The notes below the pieces were generated by a model. The model was not told the origin of the DNA, made no database searches, and saw only the letters and a list, made by a program, of their open reading frames with translations. Made by a program: the position numbers and the translations under genes. Positions 24,440 to 36,904 of a DNA stretch of 64,000 nt are shown here, piece by piece. Source of the stretch: Todiramphus chloris collaris (lineage: Eukaryota; Chordata; Aves; Coraciiformes; Alcedinidae). Each line of letters starts with the position of its first letter. Positions within the stretch are counted from its first letter, which is position 1. The stretch covers positions 39,915,242-39,979,241 of the forward strand of contig JANVCC010000018.1 of assembly GCA_025345505.1 (NCBI GenBank), read 5' to 3'.

Positions 24440-26965
24440 TAATTTTTTTAGTTTTTGGTTGGTTGGTTGTTCATTGTTCCCCTGCTCTTAGAGACAATAT
24501 AATACAGCTTGGTTTTACATTTTTTCACGTGATGCTATTTGATTCCTGTCATGAGAAACTGTCATACACTAATGCTGTTAGTGTTATTGCTTTATCAGAT
24601 AACATCAGTGACATTAATCTGTCTTGCCTCTTTCTAGAAGCTTGTATTAGCTCTTTGCCTTGGTCAAGAAAATAGCCTAAAACAAAAAGAATTCAATGAC
24701 TGTTTTGAATTCTGAAATATAAGAAAATCTATTCCTGTGAGTTGTTCAGAAGCTTGCCAGGAATTACATAAGGACACTTGCACATGTATTATATATCTTT
24801 AATCTTTTTCATTTGACAACTTATTCTCCCCTGACCAATTCTCTTGAAAATTCTTCCAGCATGCTATCTGATAGGGATCAATTCCCTTCACTTTCTCCCG
24901 TAGCCTGGAAACCCCAACTGGAACAAATCGTTTAGTCCTGGTTGTTCTTACATGGTCCTATCAAAAATTCAGTCTCATACATAGTTATTTCCTCTTTTAT
25001 CAGCTAAAAAAACCCCACTAATCTTCTGCTCCCTAAAACATTAAGTGCATACTGGCAACACCTTGGAGAGAGAGCTGGAAGTTGTCAGGGAACTGCCAAC
25101 GGTAGAATTCCTGATAAAGATAAGATGAAGCTTTGCATAAATGAATCCTTTTTAAGATAGAAACTCATCTTTGATTCATCTTTGCATTATCCCTATGTTT
25201 TTTAAGAATATCAAACATACTATAAAATCAGAATTGGTCAATGCTGCATAAACCACTCAGTTTCTGACACTTTCTCCATGGGACTGAACAGAAAGGTCAT
25301 CCAAAAATGGCATAATTTCTAGTTTTACAAATATTGACCCATCTGTTTATGCTCTGAAAAAAGCTTCAGTGGTTTCACTGGAATTGCCTGCTGAGTCTTA
25401 GAGTCAACATGTGTTCAAGTTTATGTGGGACTGCAGACTAACAAGGCAACAATCTTCCTGTCATTGCAGGACTACATTAAGTACTCTGAATAAGCTCAGG
25501 ACTTGGCATGGGATTTGTGGTGGGAATACCATAAAGCACAATGAGAGTGGTAGAGAAGTATTAAGAGGAAAACCCTCTTCTGGTGATGGAGACCTCTTTT
25601 AAGGCTTCTATGTACATATCGGTGACTTCAACTATATTCGGAAAAAGCACTAATAGAACACCAAAGACAGCTACTTCTACTTATAGATAGTAGAAACACA
25701 CTATTAATATTGAAAAACAACAAATATAATGAAATTAAACAGTCCCCTTTTGTACATATGAAACCTCAATTGTTCTTTTGGTTTGTTTTGATTTTTTTTT
25801 TTTAATTTGGTTTTAAAAACAATATTGACGGCAGCAGCTTCTAATCAAGTGAAGTGTAGAACTGGAACTTGGTAATTTTTTTTTAATTGCTTTAAAGTAT
25901 TATTGATTTTCATTAAATCTTAGTGATAACTATTGAATGATAATAAATGTCCTCGTGGTTTACAATCTTAACATGGCAAACAAATTCAAATGTATTTCCC
26001 CACAGCAAATATTATCTGCTTTCACATCAGCATGTTTGTAAGTATAAATAAACAAAATATCTCTGATATTCATTAGATAAGAGAGTGTTACTACCAGAGA
26101 GATACATAGAACTTAGTATTTAGATAAAAGCAAATAAGGTGAAGCACTAGTAGTACTTGGTTTCCTATGAATCTGTCTCTAAATGCCCACCTCTTTTTCT
26201 TATCATTATTATTTTACCACAGTATCTTCCCTTTTCTGGACTTTGCGCCAAACCTGTAAAGCACAGGGACTGACAATTCAATACATAAACTTTACTATTG
26301 TTAAAAGTCAAAGACAAATGGATAGCTTGGATGCATTTTCTGTTGGACTACTCAACAAGCCAAACAGATAAAATAACTGCTGACTCTAGTCTTTTTCTTT
26401 GATGAGGGCATTTAATTTGGCTTCTTCTCCCTACCTAGGTAGTGATATCAGAAGTACATATATACAGCCTATATGTGAAACAAAGCAGTCACACCTCTCT
26501 TTCAATAATTTGTTTTAGATAAATCAACTGTCTGAGGAAAAAAAATACAAACCCAGACAGACAGCAATTACAGTTAATTGGTACTGATTTTATTAATTTT
26601 TTTAAGTTTCTATGACAATGATAAAAAAGGTAGTTGGGGTATTTCAAGCTGTGGTGTGTTTTATTTGTTTGGTTACTTGTTTATGGCGTGTTTTGGGGGT
26701 TTGGGTACTTTTTTTCACTTCAGGAATTGCAGACCCCATCCTGAGATTTTAAATGGCAAATCTGGGAATTCACTGTCATGAACTGTACTATGTTTAGGTA
26801 CCTGTGCCTGCTAATCACTTTGTTTTAGGAACTTCAGGGACATACGGGATGAGGGTGATTTTTTTTCAAAAGGAATGGGTTTCCATGTAACCATCTGAGA
26901 ATGAGACACCTTTTTCAAAGTTTTCAGCATCACTACTGTGCCTTATTTCCAGGTGTATTAATTAA

Positions 26966-27060
26966 AAAAAACCCCAAACAAACAACAAAATAACAAAAAA
27001 ACCTCACAAATGACTCCTCCCACACACACAAAAAGAAAATTTAAAAAACCCACAAAACAC
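26966..27060 (+). repeat. A/C-rich low-complexity stretch
   Basis: AAAAAAAACCCCAAAC followed by CACACACA and AAAAAACCCACAAAACAC words. It is similar in composition to the tract at 23368-23496. Confidence 0.8.
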
Positions 27061-27289
27061 AAACAGAAAAAGTTTGTGATCTCAGAAGAAGTACAATACA
27101 ACATTTTTCATATAAATTTTAAAAATAGTTGTACATAAATCACATATTCATTGAATAGAATTCATCAAAGTGATTTAATAGGAAATTAAACACCTATATT
27201 CAGCTAAAGAGGTTTAAAGAGGACTTAATTTGTTCAAAACAATAAATGTATCATAACTTATGGAATGAAAGATGGAAACCATCCTTTTT

Positions 27290-27895
27290 CTCTACTCATC
27301 ATTCCTGAGGACACATCTGGAGAACCATGTGCAGTTCTGGTTTCCTAAGTACAAGAAAGACATGGACATACTGAAGAGAATCCAGTGAATGGACACAAAA
27401 ATGTTTGAAGGACTGGAGCATCTCTTCTGTGAGGAAAGGCTGAGAGAGTTGGGACTGTTAGGAGAAGGCTCGGGGGAATTTACCAATGTATAAAAATTCA
27501 CAGAATCTCAGAATGGTAGCGGCTGGAAGGGATCTCTGGAGATCATCTAGTCCAAACATCATGCTAAGGCAGGTTCACCTTCCTGAAGGGAGGGTGCAAA
27601 GAGGATGGAGGCAGGCTCTTTTCAGTGGTGCCCAGTGTAAGGACCAGAGGCAATGGGCATGAACTAAAACAGAGGAGGTTCCTCTTGAACACCAAGAAGT
27701 ACGTTCTTATGGTGACTGAGTACTGGCACAGGTTACCCAGAGAAGTATCTGAATCTTCTACTTGAGAGACACTCAAAAAACATCCAGACATGATCCTGGG
27801 CAACTAGGTGTAGGTGATCCTACTTGAGCAAGGAGGTTGGACCAGTTGACATCCACAGGTCCCTTGCAACCTCAGCTAGTTTCTGATTCTGTCAT
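27290..27895 (+). mobile_element. CR1 LINE 3' fragment, interrupted by a second CR1
   Basis: Plus-strand sequence corresponds to the ORF2 C-terminus and 3' UTR: GTGCAGTTCTGGTTTCC, GGAAAGGCTGAGAGAGTTGG, GACCAGAGGCAATGGGC, then GGTTGGACCAGTTGACATCC and a terminal TTTCTGATTCTGTC. It is decayed and carries an opposite-strand insert at 27497-27579. The flanks of the insert (AATGTATAAA and CCTGAAGGGAGGGTG) join into the usual CR1 order. Confidence 0.88.
27497..27579 (-). mobile_element. Short nested CR1 3' end, antisense
   Basis: TTCACAGAATCTCAGAATGG, then GGCTGGAAGGGATCTCTGG, then AGATCATCTAGTCCAAAC is the reverse complement of a CR1 3' terminus. It sits inside a plus-strand CR1 and splits its conserved 'gtataaata-cctgaaggg' segment. 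Only about 80 bases are present. Confidence 0.85.
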
Positions 27896-29840
27896 ACTAT
27901 GAAAAGACAATCTGGTCTTCCTTCTGAACTGCTTGTGTGCTTCTTCTCCTTTTTAGTTAATGCAGTACAATACACACACTTAGGGACTGGGCTTTAATAT
28001 TATACATAGCTTCATGTAAAGATGTAACTTCTTCATTAGCTCTGAGAGATACTTCTGAGAAGTAACAAATAATCTTCTCTTGTTCTGTTCAGCTCTAGAG
28101 AAGAATCAGTTTGCAAGAGTTTTAGATCATCATCCAGATTTTCTCAGTTACATGGCATGCATAGGTTATCTGCAGTTTTGGCCTCTCTAAATTTCACTTT
28201 TTAGACACTCCCTGAATACCACACGTTGCAGTAATGACCTATTACAGAGTTATAATGGTTGATTCTTATGTAGTTGTAGCTGTACACTTTCTTTTAATGT
28301 TATTCATATTTTACATAAAAGATTTTATTTTCCCATGATTCTGTTTGATGTAGTAAGACAGCGTTTTGTCTCATGAGATAATGAATGTGGGATTTTTTCC
28401 AGAACCTCACAGTTTAATTGTTCTTTAACCACTGGTTAGTTATTCTGTAATTAATCTGCTTTGCTTACACATATTAGTAGACAGAAGTATTCCAGAAACT
28501 TTAGGTGAGATCTTTGTACATGATTTGAAAGAGAAATATTAAAACAACATAATTTGGAAAATTATTTTTTTTTAAAGATGCAAAATTTTCTTTATGGAAG
28601 TTCTTCAATCCGGTTTCTCTGGAACTTTAAACATGACGGTTCACTTTTTGCTTGTTTGAGTTTTCTGGGCCCCTGTGTTCATCCTCTCTTCATGCAAGTA
28701 CTAACATAGGATGTGCAGATCTGCAATGGGATAACAACACTGATCAGATCTCACACCTCAGCATTTCAGCCACCCAAGTTCACCCATACTGAATATTTGT
28801 TAAAACACAACTAGATGGATATGTCCTGGTTCTGTTCTGATTTTATACTCCTTCCTGGACCCTTGTAAGGTCTTCCTTCTGGAATAATACACTTTTTCTA
28901 AATGCTTTGGTGGCAATTATTACTCCAAGATCAAAGCCTTGCAGACTGTAGAATTTGAGGTTAGGAAGGGAAGTGTCCTCTATCAGACTGTTATGAGAAT
29001 GGGGATAATGAGTTTTACAGCTCAGTATATTTTTTTTTCCTGGAGAGAATATTTAGTCATACCTCTCCCCAAGCAATTTCCCTCTGAAGGAAGAATTCTT
29101 CAGGATTGTAAATAGCTTGATGACTTCTGTGATCTTCCTGAAAACATATGTTTGTTGCTTAACAATGCCTTTAGATAAGCTGTGTTAGATTAAACTTTGA
29201 GGTAAATAAAAGGACACTGTCAACATTTCTGTAGGAAACACTACCTTATACTCTGCAAGACATTTCGGATAAAGAATAAGTCTTTCCTTCTTTTCTTCAT
29301 CCCTTCATTGTCTTTAGTATTTGACAATAATCTGAAGAAAGCTTTAGAGTAGCAAGGAAATTTCTAAGAGGCAAAGTTTCTAAATAAGACCTGCTGTCAG
29401 GAATACAGAAAGCCTAGTGGTTGGGAAGTAAAAGGAGTAAATGATAAACTTGACAGAACTGATTCCAATAACAAAATTATATGCATCTGCTGACTGGGCA
29501 TAGTAAAAGTTGTGTCCATAGATATGCACTCAAATAAGAAGTGAGCCAAGTCTATGGGAATAAACTTAGTCATTCCAATTGATACTTACTTCCAATTTTA
29601 TCTCATTCTACTGCAATGTGTATAAGAAAAGAAAGTTTGTTTTCTGTAGAAGTCACAAAGATGTAGAGAAGGTTCCTGAAAACAAATATTTGATAGACAT
29701 TCTACTTTTCCCTTCACCTCATCAATCACTTAGTATGTAAGGATGTGTAGATACAAATTAGTTTGGTTTTCAATAAGAAGAACACAAGGTAGTCATCTTA
29801 TTAGTATTTTTGGACAGAAATGAAGATAGATAGTACTCAC
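27896..29840. other. Non-coding sequence, possibly intron
   Basis: AT-rich with no recognisable repeat. A weak minus-strand exon-like segment at 28849-28945 (acceptor TTCTACAG, 32 codons, donor GTATAA) is noted under findings and is not called here. Confidence 0.4.
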
Positions 29841-30048
29841 AGAAACAGAGGCAAAAAAATACAACAACAAATTCCATATCTGAACTGGTCTTTTCAGCTG
29901 CATAGGCAGTTTAATGCAAACCAAAACAAAACCCTGTACAAAACCTACCACTTCTACTAGTAAAGAAGTAAGTCTGAAATCATAACGAGCTTCCATCCAA
30001 AACATGGGAACAGGTATAACATCATATTCCATAAGTGGCTTTGTTGGT
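29841..30048 (-). CDS. Candidate internal coding exon of a multipass membrane protein
   Basis: On the minus strand a pyrimidine-rich tract ending CCCATTTCAG precedes the segment, and TTTCT followed by GTGAGT ends it; both splice signals are good. The 208 bases are one base plus 69 open codons, so the exon would enter in phase 2 and leave in phase 0. The peptide begins PTKPLMEYDVIPVPMFWMEA, continues RYDFRLTSLLVEVVGF and has two hydrophobic stretches, residues about 28-47 and 57-69, separated by the basic, Pro-containing segment KLPMQLKRP. This looks like membrane helices joined by a short loop. I cannot assign the family. Tryptophan, proline and charged residues are spaced as in real protein, unlike the Phe/Lys/Asn bias of chance frames nearby. 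It may belong to the same gene as the exon-like segments at 36.7-44.2 kb. Splice signals and frame are seen; function is inferred. Confidence 0.6.
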
Positions 30049-30991
30049 CTGAAATGGGAGAGAAGATAATATGTAAGAATAACATAACTGTCTCTTAGGA
30101 GTACATCTCTATCCAAATGTAAAGTCTATGGAAATTATAAATTGAAGTCAGTGAGGTTACAGTGGTTACAACTGAGGAAAGAAATTAGATATTAAATCAG
30201 TATTTCTATTTTTAAGGCAATGATGAAATTGTTCCACTTCAGGAGAGGTAGTTCTACTGCAGCTCATTATTTAATAACATTTAAAAATTCTGTGCATATA
30301 TTTTCATTGGGTAAACTTAACATACCGAAATAATGTTTGTTTGTTATGAAAGTTGTTTTAATATAGTGCATTTTCTTTAACACTGTGTTTTTAATAACCT
30401 TCAGTTCAATACTGAATGGAGAAGGAAAAACCCAGCATATTTGATTTTCAATAAAACTTCTGGTAAAATTAGAATTTGTATAAACTGATCCCTGTCTTTT
30501 TGAAAATAAGAGAAACCAATTTAAAAATATGAAATTGGAGTTTTACCTGGGGGAGGGGGAGTGAACTAGCAAGAAAACACTGGTCATTATAATATGTATT
30601 ATCAACTCTCCATAAATAGAATTCCAGTATCTAAAATTAAATATATTGTATACAGTAGGATTAAAAAGAATCACTGTTTTATTCTAGGATGATTGATGTA
30701 TACAAGTCAGAGTTCTGTACTTTGGATCTCTTATTCTCATTGATGACTGCATATTTTATTTGTCTTAAAGTAATTGTTATCCAGGGCCTGGAGTTTTCAA
30801 ATGAGATTTAGTATTCCTTCTCCACTAGACTCATATTGGGAAGAAAATATTTTGTAGTAAAAATTCTTTTTGTGAAAAAAAACCCCAAAAACAAACGGCC
30901 TGTTACTTATCTGTGCCACAAAATACTCATTGTATATCTTTTGGATTTAACTTTGAATCCAGGTATGGGAGGAAATATTGTATTACATTAT

Positions 30992-31480
30992 ATAGAATCA
31001 TAGAATGCCCTGAGCTGGAGGGTACCTTCAGAGGTCTAATCCAACTGCCCTGCAGTAAGCAGGGACATCTTTAACTAGATCAGGTTGCTCAGAGACTCAT
31101 CAAATCTGACTTTGAATGTCTCCAGGGATGGTGCCCACCACTTCCCTGGGCAACGTGTTCCAGTGTTCCAACACACTCATAATAAAGAACTTCTTCCTAA
31201 TGTCCAGTCGAAATATACCCTTCTCTAGTTTAAAACCATTACCCCTTGTCCTGTTGCTGCTTGTAAACAGCCCCTCTCCAGCTTTCCTGTAGGCCTTCTT
31301 CAGGTACTGGAAGTCTGCTATAAGGTCTCCCCAGAGCCTGCTCTTTTCCAGGCTGAACAACCCCAACTTCTTCAGACCATTCTCATAGGAGAGGTTCTCC
31401 AGCCCTCTTGTCATTTTCATGGCCATCGTCTGGACCTGCTCCATAAGGTCCATGTCATTCTTGTTTTGAGGGCTCCAGAT
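30992..31480 (-). mobile_element. CR1 LINE 3' fragment, antisense
   Basis: It starts with antisense TAGAATCATAGAATGCCCTG and runs through the ORF2 C-terminus. A 118-codon minus-strand frame at 31100-31453 reads TRGLENLSYENGLKKLGLFS and later RGNGFKLEKGIFRLDIRKKF and EHWNTLPREVV, all typical of CR1 ORF2. It is 5' truncated near CCAGATCTGGAAT. This copy is less decayed in this segment than the 18.7 kb copy, but it holds no catalytic domain. Confidence 0.93.
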
Positions 31481-33689
31481 CTGGAATATATAAACTTTTA
31501 TTTGTTTGATTGTTTGTTTGTTTTATATTTATTTTTATATATTAACATGTAATTATTTACTTAGTAGATACAGTAGAGTAGGCATACATCATAGAGATTT
31601 GAATCTAAAGTGAAGTAACTAGGATATTCCATTTAATGTTTTACCTGCTGCTTTAGCAGTATAAATAGATAAATTAATTTAAATAGGTACTATGCAAAGA
31701 GAGACTTCTCAGTTCAGCACTAGATTTCATTTAGAAAGAAAAAAAACTCTACTTTCAAAGGATGTAAGCAACAGCATTATGAAAGTCAAAGAATATGGTT
31801 CTGATTGTTTAAACAAATTTGCATAATCAGTCAGACATTTATATATTTCTTATACATACAGATTGTATTCATCACTTCCAGAGAAGGCATTTTAAAATTA
31901 TACCATTACTCTAAGCTTTTTCTATTACAGCTAGGTGTTAATGATACCATCAGTCCTTCAGAATGGTAATAGTACCTTGTATTTGCATGTCTGCTACCTT
32001 TTTTTTTTTTTTTTAATTCTTACCATGTATCATCCTTATTACATTTGTGCCTCAGAATCCCAGCTGTATTTTCACATATTCCTAAACTTAGAGAAAATGG
32101 AAAATACTTTCTGTCATTGAAATGTAAGAGAAATTTTGTGGGTTTTGACAAAGAGACAAAGAAAGTGTAAGAGAAAATACCTGTTAGCTTTTTCTTAAGT
32201 TAAGAAAGTCAAGTATAGTAAAACCCCATATATTAATAATAATAATTAAAAAAAAAAAAATCATATACTTCTTCCAGTCAGGCTTAGATTATCTACCAAA
32301 ATAATTTGTTGGAAATAATGAAGTCAATTCAAGTGAAGTTTTTACTTTTTGTTTTTGAAAGTTTTTGGAAATATTTAGAATTGGACGTTTTCAGTCTGAA
32401 AAAGAGTTTACTTTATAAATTACGATATTTACTCACTTAAAAGGATTTAAAAGTAAATACAGGAACAAATAAGGTTAACACTTCCAATTTTTCTTTTTCT
32501 TGTAATTATTCTGAAATCTCATTCGTTTCTCACAGTCTTATATTCTGAGATCACTTGAGTACACCAGATTTCACCTTTGTCAAAATGTGATTCACTTAAA
32601 CATCTCTATTTGAGAGATTTAGAGTCATAAAAAAAAAAAAGGAAAAATAATTCTCAAATGTAATTGTATTTCCTTCTTCTCAGGCTTACCTGAGATGGAT
32701 CCATCTGGTCTAAATTGGGATTTTCAAAGGTGGTTGTCAAAATTAGAATGTTTAAACAATTCTTTCTATTTTGTCAATGGAGTGATTAATATCATTCAGA
32801 AATAGGGATGAATTTCTTGTACTTTATTTTTCCCACAAATGAAGCCCAGAGTAATTAAGTTATAATTAGAGGTCAAAAAATTAAGATATCTGTCAGTAGG
32901 AAACATAAAACCCTTCCAATCTGTGATGGGTTAACACCATATTTTGAATTTCTGAATTTAGCAATGTTAATGGTTGGATTACACATGATCAGGAGATTAT
33001 CACATCCTGTATAACTTTTTTCCTTGAATTAGCAGTTCTTTGATATATTAATGTTTATTTTTTCTGTGTGGTAGTTTAGATATATCAGAGACAAAAATTA
33101 AACAAGAAATAGTAAAACATATGTGGGCAAATATCATGCTGGTATGACTAAGGTCTCAGCTCTGATCCTTCTTTCATAGAGACTGTGATGATATAATATA
33201 CTTTTTATCATGGCCTGCCTGTCTGCATGTCAGCACTAGAATATCTCACCCATGAAAACTAGAATGGGATAACTGATAGGCAGTTTTTTGGCTTTACTCA
33301 CTGTCTTCATGGTCAGTAGAGATGAGAGATCATACAACTACAGAAGAGCTACTCATGGTAAAAGACGGCAACCAAGGCTATTGACTTTGAAGGACTGACA
33401 GCTACAAGACAAAAAGTCTCAGGTTTATTTGTTTGAGACTGATTTAAAATGCTTGAAAATGTTTGTTTGTTTGTTTGTTTAGTATAGGTGCTTAAGTGCT
33501 GCCTTGGATCAGGGCCTAGATGTTTACCATCTAGAGTGAGCCCATCAGGGTCAATAACTAGCTTTCAGATTAAATATAGCATGATGCTGAAAATTCGTAC
33601 TCTAATCATAATGTTCCTTGTGAATAAAAATGTTGGTTTTTATGGGGTAATACAAGCTGGGGAGTTCCAGCCATTCCAGAACTGTAATC
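31481..33689. other. AT-rich non-coding stretch
   Basis: It holds T/G-rich words at 31499-31531, poly-T near 32001-32014, poly-A near 32249-32261 and a (GTTT)5 run at 33461-33480. No coding signal is supported. Confidence 0.55.
33461..33480 (+). repeat. (GTTT)5 microsatellite
   Basis: Five perfect GTTT units. Confidence 0.95.
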
Positions 33690-33850
33690 CTGACTTGGTT
33701 ATTGGCACTGTGTTTGGCCTTGGATACCTCCCAGGTCTGTGCCTCAGTTTTCCTTCCTGTAAGATTTTGAGAACAATAAGCTACCCTGAGACCTAATTAG
33801 CTGTTTGTATAGCACTGAGAAAATGTGAAATGCTACAGTATTATTAGCAT
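33690..33850 (+). repeat. Ancient amniote SINE/LINE tail
   Basis: GTGCCTCAGTTTTCCTTCCTG, then a TTTGTATAGCACTGAGAAAATG block, then GCTACAGTATTATTAGC follow the order of old MIR/L2/L3-like tails. Sequence upstream from 33495 (GTGCTGCCTTGGATCAGGGCC) may be part of another old repeat. It is diverged and was not searched. Confidence 0.45.
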
Positions 33851-36721
33851 GGATGTCTAAGAACTATTTTAAAAAGCAGCTTAGTGAAATCAAAAGTTCT
33901 TTTGTACCATGTATTTATACATACTTGTTACTCTACACAACATGAAAGGGATTAGCAGCTATTCCTAGGTTAATTGGCCTCCATGGCATCTTTTCTCTTG
34001 AGTCTTGAAGGGATATTCTGACTGCAAATCCAAATCTCCAGATACATTCTAGCAATTGATATGGTAAGTGAATCAACTGGGTTTTTTTTATTATTCAAGC
34101 AGTCGGTTGGGGTTTAGTCATCTAGAATGGCCCAAATGAAATGACAGCTGCTTTTGCATGTTTTCTCTGCAGATGTCATTTTAATAACTAACATCAGTGT
34201 TGCATATTCCTCCTACAAGCTAATGCTATAATTCTTCAGCTGCAGCTTTGCAAGCATTCCAGATACCATTTGAGCATAAGTACCTGTGTGGAAGACTAAA
34301 AATAGTAATGAAAAAGGTCCTACAAATCAGAATGCCATTCTTCAAACTTGTAGGAGGGTGGCAATACTTCCTTAGTTTTGTCTGTTAGACAAACGCAGTT
34401 GTTATCCCTTATTTTATCTCACTTTGCATCACTATCCAAAATGATCCAGTATTCATTATTTGTACTATTTCAGCAATTATAATGTCTTCATAAAGCAACA
34501 TTGCAGTAGAGAAAAAAATTTTAATGTTTCAAGGGAAGTTGGACTCCTAGCTGCCTTTAAGTATCTTAACCCTGGTATCATGTTCTAGCTATTCAGTCAA
34601 AATTATCATTTCAGTATGCAAGATTATTGTTCCTAAATATCACATGCACTGCGTTCATTCACTGGTGCTTGAAATCATAAACGTATGAAGCTGCTATTCA
34701 AAAATCAGCCTGTAAAACCTGCAATGAAGAAAATGTGAGGCACAGTTCGGCTATGAACAAATCTATAGCACTTCAAAGGCTGGAATCTTGGAGAAGGCAA
34801 CACCGTACATACAGACTACTAAAACAAGATTTAGTACTTGCTCACAGGATACAGATATATAAATCATACAAAATCAATTTTAAATAAAGTATTTATTAAT
34901 AGAGACAGCCATAACCTTGATAGTAGTAAGTGCTTCTGGACCGCTGAAAGTGTATAACTATCTATTCATGGTTAAACATACAGACCCTGTTTATGTTTCT
35001 ACTGAATTTATCAAGTGATCTTGTAGAAATGGAGATAAAGTGGTTTTACCACCTCATTTTGGACTGGTGCTATATCCAAATGGTAAAGATTCCATCAAGT
35101 ATTTTAACCCCTGTAGTTATTTTAGCCTTTGCTTCATAGTTAGCTCTTTGTTTATGTTTTCCTTACCACTCTGTACATTGCTATATATAATTCAGGTGAG
35201 AGGGAACAGGAACTTCTGAAAATGTACATAGATCCATGTAATCTTTTCAAAGATTAAATTATGAAAAAATATCCACAGATGAGAAATAATGGGTATTCTT
35301 TAGCAAGTGAATAAAATAAACTAATATATGAACTACCTATGCTGAAAGCAATATTTCAGTGGCACTCTAGTACCAGTGACAATAATATAAAAATCAATAC
35401 TGTCAGTGTTAGAGTTGTTCCAGAGCAGGGTGTTTAAGATGTTAATTTGCCTTTACTGTAGCTAAACATATTTGGTTTCATTTTCAAGAGCATTAATTAT
35501 AGCAAGTTTCATGAAAGACCAGTATAGAAAACAGATGAAGTACCTGCATTAGAAATAAAGATCCAGTGTTGCTATTATTGGAAGGACAGAATACAAGCTG
35601 TACTACCTAATAGCAATAAGCAGAGAGAACATCTGCAGTGCAGGAGACAGTATCATATCTATATATGAAAATAAATATTAAAAATACACAGGTGCACACA
35701 CACACACATATAAAACCTTCTGATAGATAGAAACCTGGGTATAACAAGGAGTTCATTTTTCTTTAGTGTGCAGGGTTGACTACAGGAAAACATTGGGTTT
35801 GGTTTTTAAAATGCTTTTAGAGTACAGTAAGAAAAGGATAGGAACAAAGTTATACTGGTCTTTTTAATTTATGCTATTGTGATTCTTCATACAGGTTCAA
35901 TTTTTGTTCTTGACAGTTCCAACTGTCCAACTTATGCTATAGCATAAACATAGAATGAAAATGAATGCTTTAATTTTGTGTCTGTTTACCTTTATATACC
36001 TGATCACCTTTCACTAGGTTGTATACGCACCAAGCTACTAGTTGACCACTGATGAGCTATAAGATGATATTATAAGACTTTCAATATATAAGACATCCAA
36101 TGTGAGTGAATTTTACTCTACTAGGTACGGATATACATTTCTTGAAAGCCTGAGAGAAAAGTGATGAACTCATACAATGAAACACTAAATACAGATAATC
36201 CCCCAACTGGTATTTCCAATCTGGTTAATTGTAACTTGTTTTACCATGTTTCTTTGTATGTGACACATCACGACATCCTAAAACAATGCACTGGAAATAG
36301 CTCACTGCAGTATAATATATAAAACATGAAGAAGCACAGGAGGAAATCAATGCATCTCACCCTAATGAAATACAGATTTTGTCTATCCATTATGTTAATT
36401 AGCCAAGTACCTCAGGTCTCATTATGAATCTATCTTTAATATGCTTGTTTCACCCTGAACATCATGGGCATATCATGGTAATTATGCTACATACAACTAA
36501 ACAGAAGTTATGTCCTCTGGTGTTGGACTGCAGAATCTTTAACTCTGTGATTAGAATATTTTAATTTCTGGATGATTTTTGTAAAAAATTTCCTTAAATT
36601 AATCCTCTTTCATCCTTAGTTTACCTTCCAAAACTATGCTATGAAAGCTTGAAGATAAAGCATATTTTATCTAATGTATTTTTTAAAATCTTCTTAACGC
36701 ATATTTAACCATAAGATTTAC
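33851..36721. other. AT-rich non-coding stretch
   Basis: No supported gene and no recognised transposon. There is a short CA-rich run near 35693-35709. Confidence 0.5.
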
Positions 36722-36904
36722 AAGCCAGTCTTTCCTGCCATCTGAACTGCCCCATCTAAGAAAGATGAACAAACAGCCATCATTAACAATCTCTATTAAG
36801 GAACCAGGGGAGACAACTGTTTCTCTTCTTCTGTATTGAGAAACTGTGGACTGGAGGACAGTTTTGGGGTACATTTGCAGGCTGTCTGTAGGTAGTGTGG
36901 TGCT
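36722..36904 (-). CDS. Possible internal coding exon (minus strand)
   Basis: A strong acceptor (TTCTTTTCTCTGCCTACACCAG) is followed by 61 open codons beginning STTLPTDSLQMYPKTVLQST, then a moderate donor (GGCTT then GTAAAT). The 183 bases make it phase 0 on both sides, compatible with the upstream segment at 41569-41761. The peptide is hydrophilic and includes SQYRRRETVVSPGSLIEIVN and a short hydrophobic CLFIFL. I do not recognise it. The frame stays open past the donor to 36683, so the 3' boundary is uncertain. It could be a chance frame. Confidence 0.33.

Larger units (their letters stand above)
22205..27284. other. AT-rich non-coding DNA with low-complexity tracts and an assembly gap
   Basis: I see no supported gene here. 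The stretch holds the A/C tract at 23368-23496, the poly-T plus N gap at 24270-24438, and another A/C-rich stretch at 26966-27060. A short minus-strand frame near 23745-23792 ends in a good donor (ATGAAA then GTGAGT) but lacks a convincing acceptor. Confidence 0.55.

Noticed and set aside
24235-24675. 146-codon frame with poly-Phe
   Set aside because: It spans the N gap and poly-T, so it has no meaning.
29841-30048. Assignment of the membrane exon to the polycystin channel family
   Set aside because: Only a loose spacing of hydrophobic, YD and IWN residues agrees with the S2-S3 region; too weak to name a family.
32680-32700. Minus-strand donor CTCAG then GTAAGC
   Set aside because: The nearest acceptor gives a 20-base exon; no supporting frame.
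33300-33420. Minus-strand segment between TTTGTCTTGTAG and GTGAGT
   Set aside because: Both splice signals are fair, but all frames are stopped and there is no other support.
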